NCBI GenBank assembly: GCA_002389765.1
Contig: DGQM01000029.1
Coordinates: forward strand, 4,369-47,288
Origin: Bacteroidetes bacterium UBA4414
GTDB lineage: Bacteria; Bacteroidota; Bacteroidia; Chitinophagales; Chitinophagaceae
Length of the DNA: 42,920 bases
Reading direction: 5' to 3'
Under the pieces are notes generated by a model, which saw only the letters and a list, made by a program, of their open reading frames with translations, was not told the origin of the DNA and searched no databases. The translations under genes and the position numbers were made by a program. This document shows, piece by piece, positions 1 to 7,861 of this stretch. Every line of letters begins with the position of its first letter. Position 1 is the stretch's first letter.

Positions 1-178
1 CATTATTAGGTTTTAGTGCATTTATCTGGTAGGTACTGACAGCTTTGTAAAGTAATCGGTTCTTTAGTTCTTCTTCTTTGTTTTGCAGCGTGTAGAAGTA
101 TAGTAAACCACAACCTGTTAGTAATAACAAGATTGCAATAAGGGTATATCCAAAGGCAATACGAAGTTTAATCTGCAT
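1..178 (-). CDS. Sensor histidine kinase, N-terminal fragment
   Basis: This is the first 59 codons of a gene that runs off the left edge of the window. Reading the minus strand from the ATG at 178 gives a short basic start (MQIKLR), a hydrophobic stretch of about 20 residues rich in Leu/Ile/Gly, and then a charged segment containing NKEEELKNR. That is the usual start of a membrane-anchored sensor kinase with a periplasmic loop. The ATG overlaps the end of the upstream response regulator gene by 11 bases, a typical translational coupling of a two-component pair. No kinase motifs lie inside the window, so the assignment rests on the membrane segment and the operon context. Confidence 0.62.
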   Translation of the reverse strand, partial: MQIKLRIAFGYTLIAILLLLTGCGLLYFYTLQNKEEELKNRLLYKAVSTYQINALKPNN

Positions 179-863
179 CTGTTTTTAATATATAGCCCAT
201 ACCTACTTGGGTGTGTATGAGTTTCGGGGTAAAATCTTTATCAAGTTTCTTGCGCAGAAAATTTACGTAAACATCTATCACATTTGTCTGGGTATCAAAG
301 TCTATATCCCATACGTCTTTGGCAATATCAGCGCGAGATACTACACGACCTTTATTTTTCAACAGGTATTCAAGAAGCTGGAATTCTTTTGCAGTGAGGG
401 CAATCTTTGTACCGCTACGTTTCACTTCTTTATTATCCAGATTCACTTCAAGGTCTGCAATGGTAAGTGTCTTTTCTTCAGGTGCATCCAACAATACATC
501 TGTACGCCTTAATAGCGCTTTAACGCGGGCAAGCAGTTCTCTGAATTCAAATGGTTTTACAATATAGTCATCTGCACCAACATCAAAACCTTGTATCTTA
601 TTGTCCATGAAGTTGAGTGCAGTCAGCATTATTATGGGTATGCGTTTATCTTTTTCGCGAATGATTTTGCATAGCTCATACCCGTTCATAAACGGTAGAT
701 TTATATCTAGTATTATCAGGTCGTAGGCGTTATTCAGGTATAGCTTTTTACCTTCCAGTCCATTGTAAGCAACTGAAACTTCAAATTGTTCTTCTTCCAA
801 TCCGGCTTCCAATGTATCTGCAATCTTCTTCTCGTCTTCTACTAAAAGTATCGTGTGTTTCAT
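168..863 (-). CDS. OmpR/PhoB-family response regulator
   Basis: A 231-residue two-component regulator. The receiver domain (about residues 3-118) shows the acidic pair VEDE, the phospho-acceptor Asp53 in LILDINLP, and the conserved Lys103 in VKPF. A winged-helix DNA-binding domain follows (about residues 130-228), with LTAKEFQLLEYL and the wing motif GMGYIL, as in OmpR/PhoB/CusR regulators. The partner kinase begins in the last codons of this gene, so the two are cotranscribed. The stimulus cannot be told from the sequence. The divergent neighbour is an exported PNGase F-like protein, which is a possible but unproven target. Confidence 0.93.
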   Translation of the reverse strand: MKHTILLVEDEKKIADTLEAGLEEEQFEVSVAYNGLEGKKLYLNNAYDLIILDINLPFMNGYELCKIIREKDKRIPIIMLTALNFMDNKIQGFDVGADDYIVKPFEFRELLARVKALLRRTDVLLDAPEEKTLTIADLEVNLDNKEVKRSGTKIALTAKEFQLLEYLLKNKGRVVSRADIAKDVWDIDFDTQTNVIDVYVNFLRKKLDKDFTPKLIHTQVGMGYILKTDAD

Positions 864-1023
864 GAACCGGTATTTAAATAAAGCTGAAAAAATAACAAGC
901 TCAGGTTAGTAGCCATATTAAAAAGTGATTAAAGATAGTGTAGGGCTTCATATAGTAAACACATGATTATTATAGCTTTACTAGTTAAAAGCTTACTCTA
1001 ATATACATTAAAATGCTTGAAAT

Positions 1024-1041
1024 TGTATATGACAATATACA
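1024..1041. promoter_or_regulatory. 18-bp inverted repeat in the intergenic region upstream of the PNGase F-like gene
   Basis: The intergenic region 864-1098 separates the divergent response regulator and PNGase F-like genes. It holds a palindrome with 7-base arms, TGTATAT-gaca-ATATACA. It lies 57 bases before the ATG at 1099, a position suited to an operator. The region is AT-rich, so a chance palindrome is possible. Nothing else in this gap stands out. Confidence 0.3.
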
Positions 1042-1098
1042 CGTCCAAAGCATGACATTAATTATGAGTATATTGTATTGATAAATAATTTGACCTAT

Positions 1099-3084
1099 AT
1101 GAAAAAACTATTGACACTTATATGCCTTTTAATTGCAGCAACAAGTGTTAAAGCAGCAGATACTACAATAGTAGTATCTCATCAAGATGTCACCATTCTT
1201 ACTGATCCTATTGTTGGTAGCGCTACTTATCCAATGTGGGCAAAATTTCCGACGCTAACAACTCAATATCGCAAAGTGCTTATGCAACTCAGTTTTGAGT
1301 GTGCTCCGGGGCTTAAGTGCGGTGAGTGGGATTATATAAACAATGTAATTGTAGGTAGGGTAGGAACCCAAACGGCTACTCCGCTCAACTATGAAATTGC
1401 AAGATTAGTAACTCCGTTCGGGTTTTTATGGAATTCTTCTATGAACTGGCAACATACTTGGTACTATGATGTTACGGATTTTGCTATGCTATTGCACGAT
1501 TCTGTTGAAGTGATATACAGGCATACAGGCGATGAAGATAATAAAGATCGTGGTTGGAAGATTAACCTGAAGTTTATATGTATTAAGGGAACTCCGTCTT
1601 GTGAGCCTGTTGCAATGACACAACTCTGGGATGGTAGTTTTGAATATGGGAATAATAACGACTCTATCGAAAAACACCTTGTACCTGTAAGTGTGAATCT
1701 GAATGGCAGTACGAATGTTGCAAGATTTAAGGCCATAAATACAGGGCATGGAAGTGATAGTGTGCATGGATGCCTTGAGTATTGTAAAAAATACAGGCAA
1801 TTGAAATGGGACGGCAGTGTCGTAAATAAAAGAGACTTATGGAGAAATGATTGCGCTACAAATGCAGTATACCCGCAAAGCAGTACATGGGTGTATGATA
1901 GGGGAGGATGGTGTCCAGGGTCGCCCGTGCGTTATGATAATGTTGATATAACAGGGCTTACAGGAGGTACACAACACACTGTAGATATGGATATGGAGCC
2001 ATACGTTGGGTATACAGAGTTTGGCAATCTTAATACTACTGCTTACCTGATAGAGTATAAAGCACCGGCAAACGCCAACGATGTGTCTATAGAAAATATA
2101 CTTGCCCCTAGTACAGAAGCCGAATTTAAAAGATTGAATCCTATTTGCGGCAATCCTGTTATTGTTATTCGTAACAACGGTAGTGCAGCACTTACAAGTG
2201 CTAAGATTGAATATGGATTGGATGGAGGAACAATGACAACCTATGATTGGAAGGGTAATTTGGCAATGTGGGAATACGATACAGTAACACTTTCAAATGC
2301 AGTAAACTGGCCGGCTAAATATGGTAAGTTTATTGTGACAGTAAAAGACCCGAATGGACAAGCGGATGGATATATTGATGATAACACAATGAGTTCAGAT
2401 TTTAGCGGTGCCAATACATTCCCTGATAAAATCATAGTGCATTTTATGACGAATAACGATGCCAGTGAGAATTCTTACAAAATTGTTAATGTATCAACCG
2501 GTCAGGTACACTTTAGTAAGGGTGGATTTAAGAATCAAACGTTGTATTTGGATACAATCAGTCTTAGTCCGGGTGCTTGTTACAAGTTTTATTTCTCTGA
2601 TGAGGGGCCTTCTACAAGCGCTATTGGTATGAATAGAGATGGCTTGCAGTTTCTGTCTTCTTACGATGCAATAGAAGGCACGGGCACGTTGAAGATAAAA
2701 AATGCTAATAATGGTAATACATTAAAAGATATTACAGCAGCAAATGCAGGGCCATTCAGTTTGTCAGGAGGTAATTTCGGTGCGTCATATACACTCAGTT
2801 TCATGTCGGTATTCGGGTTGAATACACCACAAGTAGAACCGCTAGCAACAGTTGAGGTATTTCCTAATCCGGCAAAAGATAGGATTTATGTAAACTATAT
2901 AACATCAGAAGGGAAAGGTAATATTCAGCTTTTAGACCTGCAGGGAAGGATATTGCATACCGAGGCTATAACTAAGGCTAGTGGTACTACTATGATAAGT
3001 ATGGAAAACCTTGTACCGGGAGTATATGTGGTAAAAGTTACAACAGGAAATGAGAGCCATATTGAAAGGGTTGTGAAGCACTAA
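1099..3084 (+). CDS. PNGase F-like peptide N-glycanase, T9SS-exported
   Basis: A 661-residue exported protein. The start at 1099 (MKKLLTLICLL) gives a clean signal peptide ending near VKAA; an upstream TTG at 1078 would add seven unlikely residues. Residues about 20-330 match the PNGase F (glycoamidase) two-domain fold: CGEWD with Asp78, DVTDF, the motif GCLEYC with Glu227, and the signature WVYDRGGWCPG. In Elizabethkingia PNGase F the catalytic residues are Asp60, Glu118 and Glu206. Asp78 and Glu227 align with the first and third, but the Glu118 position appears to be His142. After a beta-rich middle part the protein ends in a T9SS type A sorting domain (VEVFPNPAKDRIYVNY ... GVYVVKV). The likely role is removal of N-glycans from proteins at the cell surface or outside; the altered active-site residue leaves activity open. 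Confidence 0.82.
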   Translation: MKKLLTLICLLIAATSVKAADTTIVVSHQDVTILTDPIVGSATYPMWAKFPTLTTQYRKVLMQLSFECAPGLKCGEWDYINNVIVGRVGTQTATPLNYEIARLVTPFGFLWNSSMNWQHTWYYDVTDFAMLLHDSVEVIYRHTGDEDNKDRGWKINLKFICIKGTPSCEPVAMTQLWDGSFEYGNNNDSIEKHLVPVSVNLNGSTNVARFKAINTGHGSDSVHGCLEYCKKYRQLKWDGSVVNKRDLWRNDCATNAVYPQSSTWVYDRGGWCPGSPVRYDNVDITGLTGGTQHTVDMDMEPYVGYTEFGNLNTTAYLIEYKAPANANDVSIENILAPSTEAEFKRLNPICGNPVIVIRNNGSAALTSAKIEYGLDGGTMTTYDWKGNLAMWEYDTVTLSNAVNWPAKYGKFIVTVKDPNGQADGYIDDNTMSSDFSGANTFPDKIIVHFMTNNDASENSYKIVNVSTGQVHFSKGGFKNQTLYLDTISLSPGACYKFYFSDEGPSTSAIGMNRDGLQFLSSYDAIEGTGTLKIKNANNGNTLKDITAANAGPFSLSGGNFGASYTLSFMSVFGLNTPQVEPLATVEVFPNPAKDRIYVNYITSEGKGNIQLLDLQGRILHTEAITKASGTTMISMENLVPGVYVVKVTTGNESHIERVVKH

Positions 3085-3115
3085 CTTATTGTATTGAATA
3101 ATATGTGAAATAAGA

Positions 3116-3148
3116 TTTGCAGAATTCATTTTTTTGAACTTATCTTTG
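3116..3148 (+). promoter_or_regulatory. Bacteroidota-type promoter for tRNA-Asp
   Basis: TTTG at 3116-3119 and TATCTTTG at 3141-3148 match the -33 (TTTG) and -7 (TAnnTTTG) elements of Bacteroidota promoters, separated by 21 bases. The tRNA begins 17 bases after the -7 box. Confidence 0.6.
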
Positions 3149-3164
3149 CAACCCCAACTAACAC

Positions 3165-3238
3165 GGACCGGTAGTTCAGTTGGTTAGAATGCCGCCCTGT
3201 CACGGCGGAGGTCGCGGGTTCGAGTCCCGTCCGGTCCG
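3165..3238 (+). tRNA. tRNA-Asp (anticodon GTC)
   Basis: A complete 74-base cloverleaf. The acceptor stem is GGACCGG with CCGGTCC, the D-arm contains AGTTCAGTTGGTTAGAA, and the anticodon stem CCGCC/GGCGG holds the loop CTGTCAC with anticodon GTC. The T-arm is CGGGTTCGAGTCCCG. The discriminator base is G, as expected for tRNA-Asp. The 3' CCA is not encoded (the next bases are CAA), so it must be added after transcription. Confidence 0.97.
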
Positions 3239-3240
3239 CA

Positions 3241-3271
3241 AAAAAGCTTCACAATCTGTGAAGCTTTTTTT
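3241..3271 (+). terminator. Rho-independent terminator after tRNA-Asp
   Basis: A 13-base stem, AAAAAGCTTCACA and its complement, with a 3-base loop and a T-run right after the stem. It sits directly after the tRNA. Confidence 0.9.
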
Positions 3272-3371
3272 ATGCCATTCCTAAAACAAAATCATTGTCA
3301 TAAGCCCTGCTGACGGTAGTCATCTATTGTTTCTGCTACTTACATGAATTTCGATGTAAATATTTTCAATC

Positions 3372-4787
3372 ATGTTAGTAGAGCAAATCTATACGGGGTG
3401 CCTTGCACAGGCAGCATATTATATTGAAAGTAAAGGGGAAGCTGCCATTATAGACCCGCTAAGAGATATTGATGCATATCTGCAGAAAGCCAGGGCTAAT
3501 AATGCTACTATCAAATACATTTTTGAGACGCATTTTCATGCCGATTTTGTATCGGGCCACGTAGACCTGGCAAAAGCAACGGGCGCATCAATAGTATATG
3601 GCCCTACCGCAAAACCGGGCTTTGAGGCCATAACGGCAACAGACAATCAGGAATTTAAACTGGGAGATATTACCGTAAGGTTGTTGCACACTCCGGGTCA
3701 TACTATGGAAAGTTGCTGTTACCTGTTGATGGACGAAAACGGTACACAGCGGATATTATTTTCCGGTGATACTTTGTTTTTAGGAGATGTTGGCCGCCCT
3801 GACTTAGCACAGAAAGCTGCTAATATGACGCAGGAAGAGCTGGCAGGCTTGTTGTACGATTCGCTGCAAACTAAAATAATGCCATTGTCAGATGATATTA
3901 TCGTTTACCCTGCACACGGAGCAGGTAGTGCTTGTGGCAAGAATATGAGTAAAGACACCTCAGACACATTGGGGCATCAGAAAGCAACTAACTATGCGCT
4001 GAGAAAAGGCATAACAAGAGAAGCGTTTATACAAGAAGTATTGACAGGGCTTACTAAGCCACCACAATATTTCCCGCTTAATGTGATGTTGAATAAACAA
4101 GGCTATGAAAATGTGGGAGAAGTAATTAAGAAGGGTACAACACCGCTATCTGCTGCAGAGGTAGAAAAACTATCTGCAGATAGCAGCATCATGTTGTTGG
4201 ATGCTCGCAAATCACAGGACTTTGCAGCGGGTCATATTCCGGGTGCTATCAATATTGGCATAAATGGAGATTTTGCTCCTTGGGTTGGTACTATCATAAA
4301 AGACATCAATCAGAAAATAGTATTGATAACAGACGCACCTGCTAATGAAGTAGTAGCAAGGTTGGCGAGGGTTGGATACGATCATTGCATCGGTTATTTG
4401 GATGGTGGTATGAATGCATGGCTAGATTTAGGTAAACCAATACGGAAAGTAGAATCTATAACAGCAGATGAACTGGCAACAAGATTAGAAACACATCCTG
4501 TAGCATTTTTGCTGGATGTAAGAAGACAAAGCGAGTATGATTCTGAACACGTATTAGGTGCAGAGAATGTACCGCTGAACTATATAAATGATAATGATAC
4601 AGCGTGGGATAGAGATGCTACCTACTATGTTCACTGTGCAGCGGGTTATCGCTCAATGATATTTATATCGCTGATGCAGGCAAAAGGCTACTATAATTTT
4701 ATAGATGTGCAGGGTGGTTTTAAAGCTATAAAGGAAAGCAGCAGACTGAATACCAGCCATTACGTAGAACCAATAACAATGCTATAA
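3372..4787 (+). CDS. Persulfide dioxygenase with two rhodanese domains (CstB-like)
   Basis: A 471-residue cytosolic protein with three domains. Residues 1 to about 240 are a metallo-beta-lactamase fold of the ETHE1/persulfide dioxygenase type: THFHAD (His54, His56, Asp58), HTPGHT, FSGDTLFLGDVGRPD and YPAHGAG. A first rhodanese-like domain (about 255-355) keeps the fold (LLDARKSQDFAAGHIPGA) but has TDAPANE where the catalytic cysteine loop should be, so it is a pseudo-rhodanese. A second rhodanese domain (about 365-465) has the loop CAAGYRS with Cys422. This order is the one known from staphylococcal CstB, which oxidises persulfides to sulfite and makes thiosulfate. The likely role is detoxification of hydrogen sulfide or persulfides, which would protect the cbb3 oxidase encoded next door. 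No CstR-type repressor is visible nearby. Confidence 0.88.
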   Translation: MLVEQIYTGCLAQAAYYIESKGEAAIIDPLRDIDAYLQKARANNATIKYIFETHFHADFVSGHVDLAKATGASIVYGPTAKPGFEAITATDNQEFKLGDITVRLLHTPGHTMESCCYLLMDENGTQRILFSGDTLFLGDVGRPDLAQKAANMTQEELAGLLYDSLQTKIMPLSDDIIVYPAHGAGSACGKNMSKDTSDTLGHQKATNYALRKGITREAFIQEVLTGLTKPPQYFPLNVMLNKQGYENVGEVIKKGTTPLSAAEVEKLSADSSIMLLDARKSQDFAAGHIPGAINIGINGDFAPWVGTIIKDINQKIVLITDAPANEVVARLARVGYDHCIGYLDGGMNAWLDLGKPIRKVESITADELATRLETHPVAFLLDVRRQSEYDSEHVLGAENVPLNYINDNDTAWDRDATYYVHCAAGYRSMIFISLMQAKGYYNFIDVQGGFKAIKESSRLNTSHYVEPITML

Positions 4788-4812
4788 TATTTAAGGGGGA
4801 TAGTATGAAAAT

Positions 4813-4846
4813 GGGGAATCTCAAAGAGATTCCCCATTTCTTTTTT
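4813..4846 (+). terminator. Terminator between convergent transcription units
   Basis: A perfect 10-base stem GGGGAATCTC / GAGATTCCCC with a 3-base loop, followed by a T-rich tract on the plus strand. It lies between the CstB-like gene and the end of the convergent cbb3 cluster and may serve both, although the T-run is weaker on the minus strand. Confidence 0.85.
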
Positions 4847-4857
4847 ATGAGCGTGGA

Positions 4858-5244
4858 TTAGTATTTTTCTTTTTTATACAACAACACGCCTAATGTCAGC
4901 GAAGTAATACCGATTGCGGCTATTACATATTGCAGATTGAACTGCAGGCGTATCATAATCATCTGTGTAATAATCCAGATAATAATGCCACTACCAATTG
5001 TCATCAATATCCATGGGTAGTGCCTGGCTTTTAGTAAAGTGTAAACACCGGCAAAGAAACTGCCTAAGCCAAGTATGGTATAAAGTATCAGCCCGGGATA
5101 AAAATAATTTACAAAAGGGCTGTGTGCCAAAAGCGATAATTGCAAGCCTATTTCACCACCGCTTACATCACGCATGAGTACTATGCCGCAGATAGCGGCC
5201 ATCGTACCGTGTAGCAATAGCAGTATGCCTGCAAAGATGCGCAT
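4858..5244 (-). CDS. Small four-helix membrane protein, last gene of the cbb3 cluster
   Basis: A 128-residue protein that I do not recognise. It is almost entirely hydrophobic, with about four membrane segments (near residues 3-23, 47-67, 75-96 and 104-122) and the short basic tail LLYKKEKY. It starts 4 bases after the end of the TauE/SafE-like gene, so it is very probably cotranscribed with the cbb3 assembly genes. No metal- or heme-binding motif is seen. A role in oxidase assembly is suggested only by its position. Confidence 0.72.
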   Translation of the reverse strand: MRIFAGILLLLHGTMAAICGIVLMRDVSGGEIGLQLSLLAHSPFVNYFYPGLILYTILGLGSFFAGVYTLLKARHYPWILMTIGSGIIIWIITQMIMIRLQFNLQYVIAAIGITSLTLGVLLYKKEKY

Positions 5245-5248
5245 TGTC

Positions 5249-5959
5249 CTATTTTTTATGGCAACAGCTTGCTTTTATCTCGTTGTGTTCTACAGCTACT
5301 TTGGGGCTCAGGTAGGGTATGCCCAGATTCATGCCACGAACTACAAACAGTGCACCAAATGCAAACATCATAACAGGCACCAATTTGCGTACATGATTGA
5401 AGCGTAAAAAGCTTGCTTTGTTTTTTAGGATCGTTATGCCAACCATCATAGGTACAGTACCCAGGCCAAAAGCATACATCAATGTTGCAGCCTCTACAGG
5501 TGTAGGTGCTGTAACGGTAGATGATAATGCCATGTATTCAAGGCCACAAGGCAGCAAACCATTCAGCAAGCCAGCCATTGTAAGGCTGAAGAGAGAAGGA
5601 TTACCAATGAATCTACCCAATTGGTTTTTTACAAAACCAGCCCAGGGCAATGATATCTTTAATGTGTAATTAGGAATGAAAGACACAAAGCCTATTACCA
5701 GTAATACAATACCTAATGCGATAGATATATATTGTTGCCACTGTGGTTGAAACAGGTTTTTGAAAGAATGCAGCACGATAGCCATAGCAGCATATACACT
5801 GATGCGTGCTATATGGTAAAGCGCAATGCCTAGCCATTTCTTAAAGCCATTCATCATACCGAATGGCATAACCCATACAATAGGGCCGCACATGCCTGCA
5901 CAGTGCAGGCTACCTGTAAGCCCCATCAGCAGTGCCATAGAAAGTGTGAACGTGCTCAT
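5249..5959 (-). CDS. TauE/SafE-like (cytochrome biogenesis-type) membrane protein
   Basis: A 236-residue protein with about six membrane segments. The start LTGSLHCAGMCGPIV, with the motif HCAGMCGP in the first helix, is the hallmark of the DsbD_2-type 'sulfite exporter TauE/SafE family' proteins found beside cbb3 genes; a second motif, NGLLPCGLEYMAL, is the matching internal repeat. The paired cysteines suggest copper or thiol handling. The C-terminus ends in SCCHKK, another possible metal-binding pair. It begins one base after the ccoH stop. The likely role is copper delivery or redox support for oxidase assembly; that function is inferred from family and neighbours. Confidence 0.82.
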   Translation of the reverse strand: MSTFTLSMALLMGLTGSLHCAGMCGPIVWVMPFGMMNGFKKWLGIALYHIARISVYAAMAIVLHSFKNLFQPQWQQYISIALGIVLLVIGFVSFIPNYTLKISLPWAGFVKNQLGRFIGNPSLFSLTMAGLLNGLLPCGLEYMALSSTVTAPTPVEAATLMYAFGLGTVPMMVGITILKNKASFLRFNHVRKLVPVMMFAFGALFVVRGMNLGIPYLSPKVAVEHNEIKASCCHKK

Positions 5960-5960
5960 T

Positions 5961-6410
5961 TTAGTGCAGGTTTAAAGATGTTTCCTGATAATATTTTTTA
6001 CCATCAGCTTCCCAATTTATCTTGATTGTATAGGTAGTGCTATGCAGCTCGCTGCGTGGCAGAGATACACTGTTGCCCGTATTTTCAATTTTTACGGTTT
6101 TATCCCAAGCTGCATTTACAGGAGAATAGAACTGTATGTTGCCCGTAAGTGTTTTGTTGGCAAACTCTGCAGGAAAGTCTATGCTTACTATAGTTTCGTT
6201 TGCATGCACAGATACGGGTGCAGAAAGCGTAGCCTGATTTTTACCTGCATCTATTACTTGTTGGTATTTTATTTCCTGGCTGTAGTAGTCCGGAGAAACC
6301 AGATCAAAATCTTGCCGCATACTACCTGCAACAAGTACTACTATCAAGGCTACAAAGCCACCATATAACAGGGCTATTTTTGCGCCCCAGTTTATTTTCA
6401 TTACGCTCAT
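5961..6410 (-). CDS. ccoH: CcoH/FixH-like cbb3 oxidase assembly protein
   Basis: A 149-residue protein with one N-terminal membrane anchor (about residues 9-28) and a periplasmic beta-rich domain. The stretch DFDLVSPDYYSQEIKYQQ is the typical FixH signature after the helix. CcoH is needed for stable assembly of cbb3 oxidase. It starts 16 bases after ccoG and ends one base before the TauE/SafE-like gene, so it is part of the same transcript. Confidence 0.88.
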   Translation of the reverse strand: MSVMKINWGAKIALLYGGFVALIVVLVAGSMRQDFDLVSPDYYSQEIKYQQVIDAGKNQATLSAPVSVHANETIVSIDFPAEFANKTLTGNIQFYSPVNAAWDKTVKIENTGNSVSLPRSELHSTTYTIKINWEADGKKYYQETSLNLH

Positions 6411-6426
6411 GAGGATTATGTTTTAG

Positions 6427-7833
6427 TTAGTTAGCTGAAAATGGACCTAAGAAAGATGTGGTAATGGTGCTAATTTTCTTTCCATCTTCGTACACACCTA
6501 TCGTTAGTTTTGTTTTGCGTTGTTTGATGTCTTTTTTATCCATGTAGATGAACATTGAACCTGCCGTTGCATTCTCTTTTGGAATGCTCAACTTTTCTTC
6601 ACCTACCAATTTTATAGTGCCGTTAAAATCTTCAGGTTTCAGTTCAAGTACTTTGTTATGGTATGTTTTATTCAGGAATTTGTAATTGTACAGATTGCTC
6701 AACTGATTATTAGGTTGTTCCTGATACAATTGCCCCGGAGTACGCAGTATAGTAATACCTACATCCGTGCGGCTAACCAGCAGGAACACCTCTACCGCCA
6801 ACAGTAATATCATTACTGCTGTATATGCCTTCATACGGTTTGTAAACTTGTAAGGCTGTTTTGTGCTGATGTTGTTTTCTGATGCATAGCGTATCAAGCC
6901 TGTCGGCATATTTACAGCTTCCATCATTCTATCACACGCATCTATACATGCTGTACAGTTGGTACACTCCAATTGGGTACCGTGCCTGATGTCTATGCCT
7001 GTAGGGCAAACTTTCACACACTGGTTACAATCTATACAGTCGCCGATAGCACGCTCTTCATTTTTCTTGAATTTACCACGAGGCTCACCACGTACGTGGT
7101 CGTACGTTACAATGATGGAATTCTTGTCGAGTAGTACACCCTGCATACGTCCGTAAGGACAAACAACAGTACAAACCTGCTCGCGCATCCAAGAGAATAC
7201 AAAAAAGAACACTGTTGTGAATATGACGATTGCTATAAAACCACCAAAGTGATTACCGATAGGTTCTGATACAATTGTTCGTAGCTCATCAATACCTATA
7301 ATGTATGCAAGGAATGTGTTGGCAATAAGGAAGCTGATAGCCCAGAACACAGTCCATTTCATCACTTTTTTGAAAATCTTGTCAGAATTCCATGCTTGTT
7401 TTTTCAGTATGCGTTGCTCTGCAGCATCACCCTCTATCCAGTATTCTATTTTACGAAATACCAGTTCCATAAATATTGTTTGCGGACACACCCAACCACA
7501 GAATATGCGGCCGAATACTACCGTGAACAATGCAATGAAAATGATGAACAATACCATTCCCAACCCGAAAATGAAAAAATCCTGTGGCCAGAAGATCTGG
7601 CCAAACAGGATAAATTTTCTTTTAAGGATATTAATGAGGAATAAAGGGTGTCCGTCGTATTTAATAAACGGAAGGATGAAAAGTACCAACAGATAAAATA
7701 CACTCAACAGTGTACGGGCATTATAATATTTGCCTTTAGGTTTTTGCGGGAATACCCATATTCTTTTACCTTCTTTATCTACTGTTGCTACCTTGTCTCT
7801 GAACGAGCCACCTTCCACATTACTACCACTCAT
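6427..7833 (-). CDS. ccoG: CcoG/FixG/RdxA, iron-sulfur cbb3 assembly protein
   Basis: A 468-residue membrane protein with about five membrane segments. It has the polyferredoxin-type motifs GWVCPQ and CTVVCPYGRMQG on either side of membrane helices, and a 4Fe-4S region CIDCNQCVKVCP ... CTNCTACIDACD. The C-terminal part after the last helix (about residue 360 onward) is a periplasmic Ig-like domain. CcoG proteins reduce copper during CuB-site formation of cbb3 oxidase. It lies between ccoP (28-base gap) and ccoH (16-base gap). Confidence 0.95.
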   Translation of the reverse strand: MSGSNVEGGSFRDKVATVDKEGKRIWVFPQKPKGKYYNARTLLSVFYLLVLFILPFIKYDGHPLFLINILKRKFILFGQIFWPQDFFIFGLGMVLFIIFIALFTVVFGRIFCGWVCPQTIFMELVFRKIEYWIEGDAAEQRILKKQAWNSDKIFKKVMKWTVFWAISFLIANTFLAYIIGIDELRTIVSEPIGNHFGGFIAIVIFTTVFFFVFSWMREQVCTVVCPYGRMQGVLLDKNSIIVTYDHVRGEPRGKFKKNEERAIGDCIDCNQCVKVCPTGIDIRHGTQLECTNCTACIDACDRMMEAVNMPTGLIRYASENNISTKQPYKFTNRMKAYTAVMILLLAVEVFLLVSRTDVGITILRTPGQLYQEQPNNQLSNLYNYKFLNKTYHNKVLELKPEDFNGTIKLVGEEKLSIPKENATAGSMFIYMDKKDIKQRKTKLTIGVYEDGKKISTITTSFLGPFSAN

Positions 7834-7861
7834 TTTATTTGTGTTTTAGTTAGTTTCCTCT

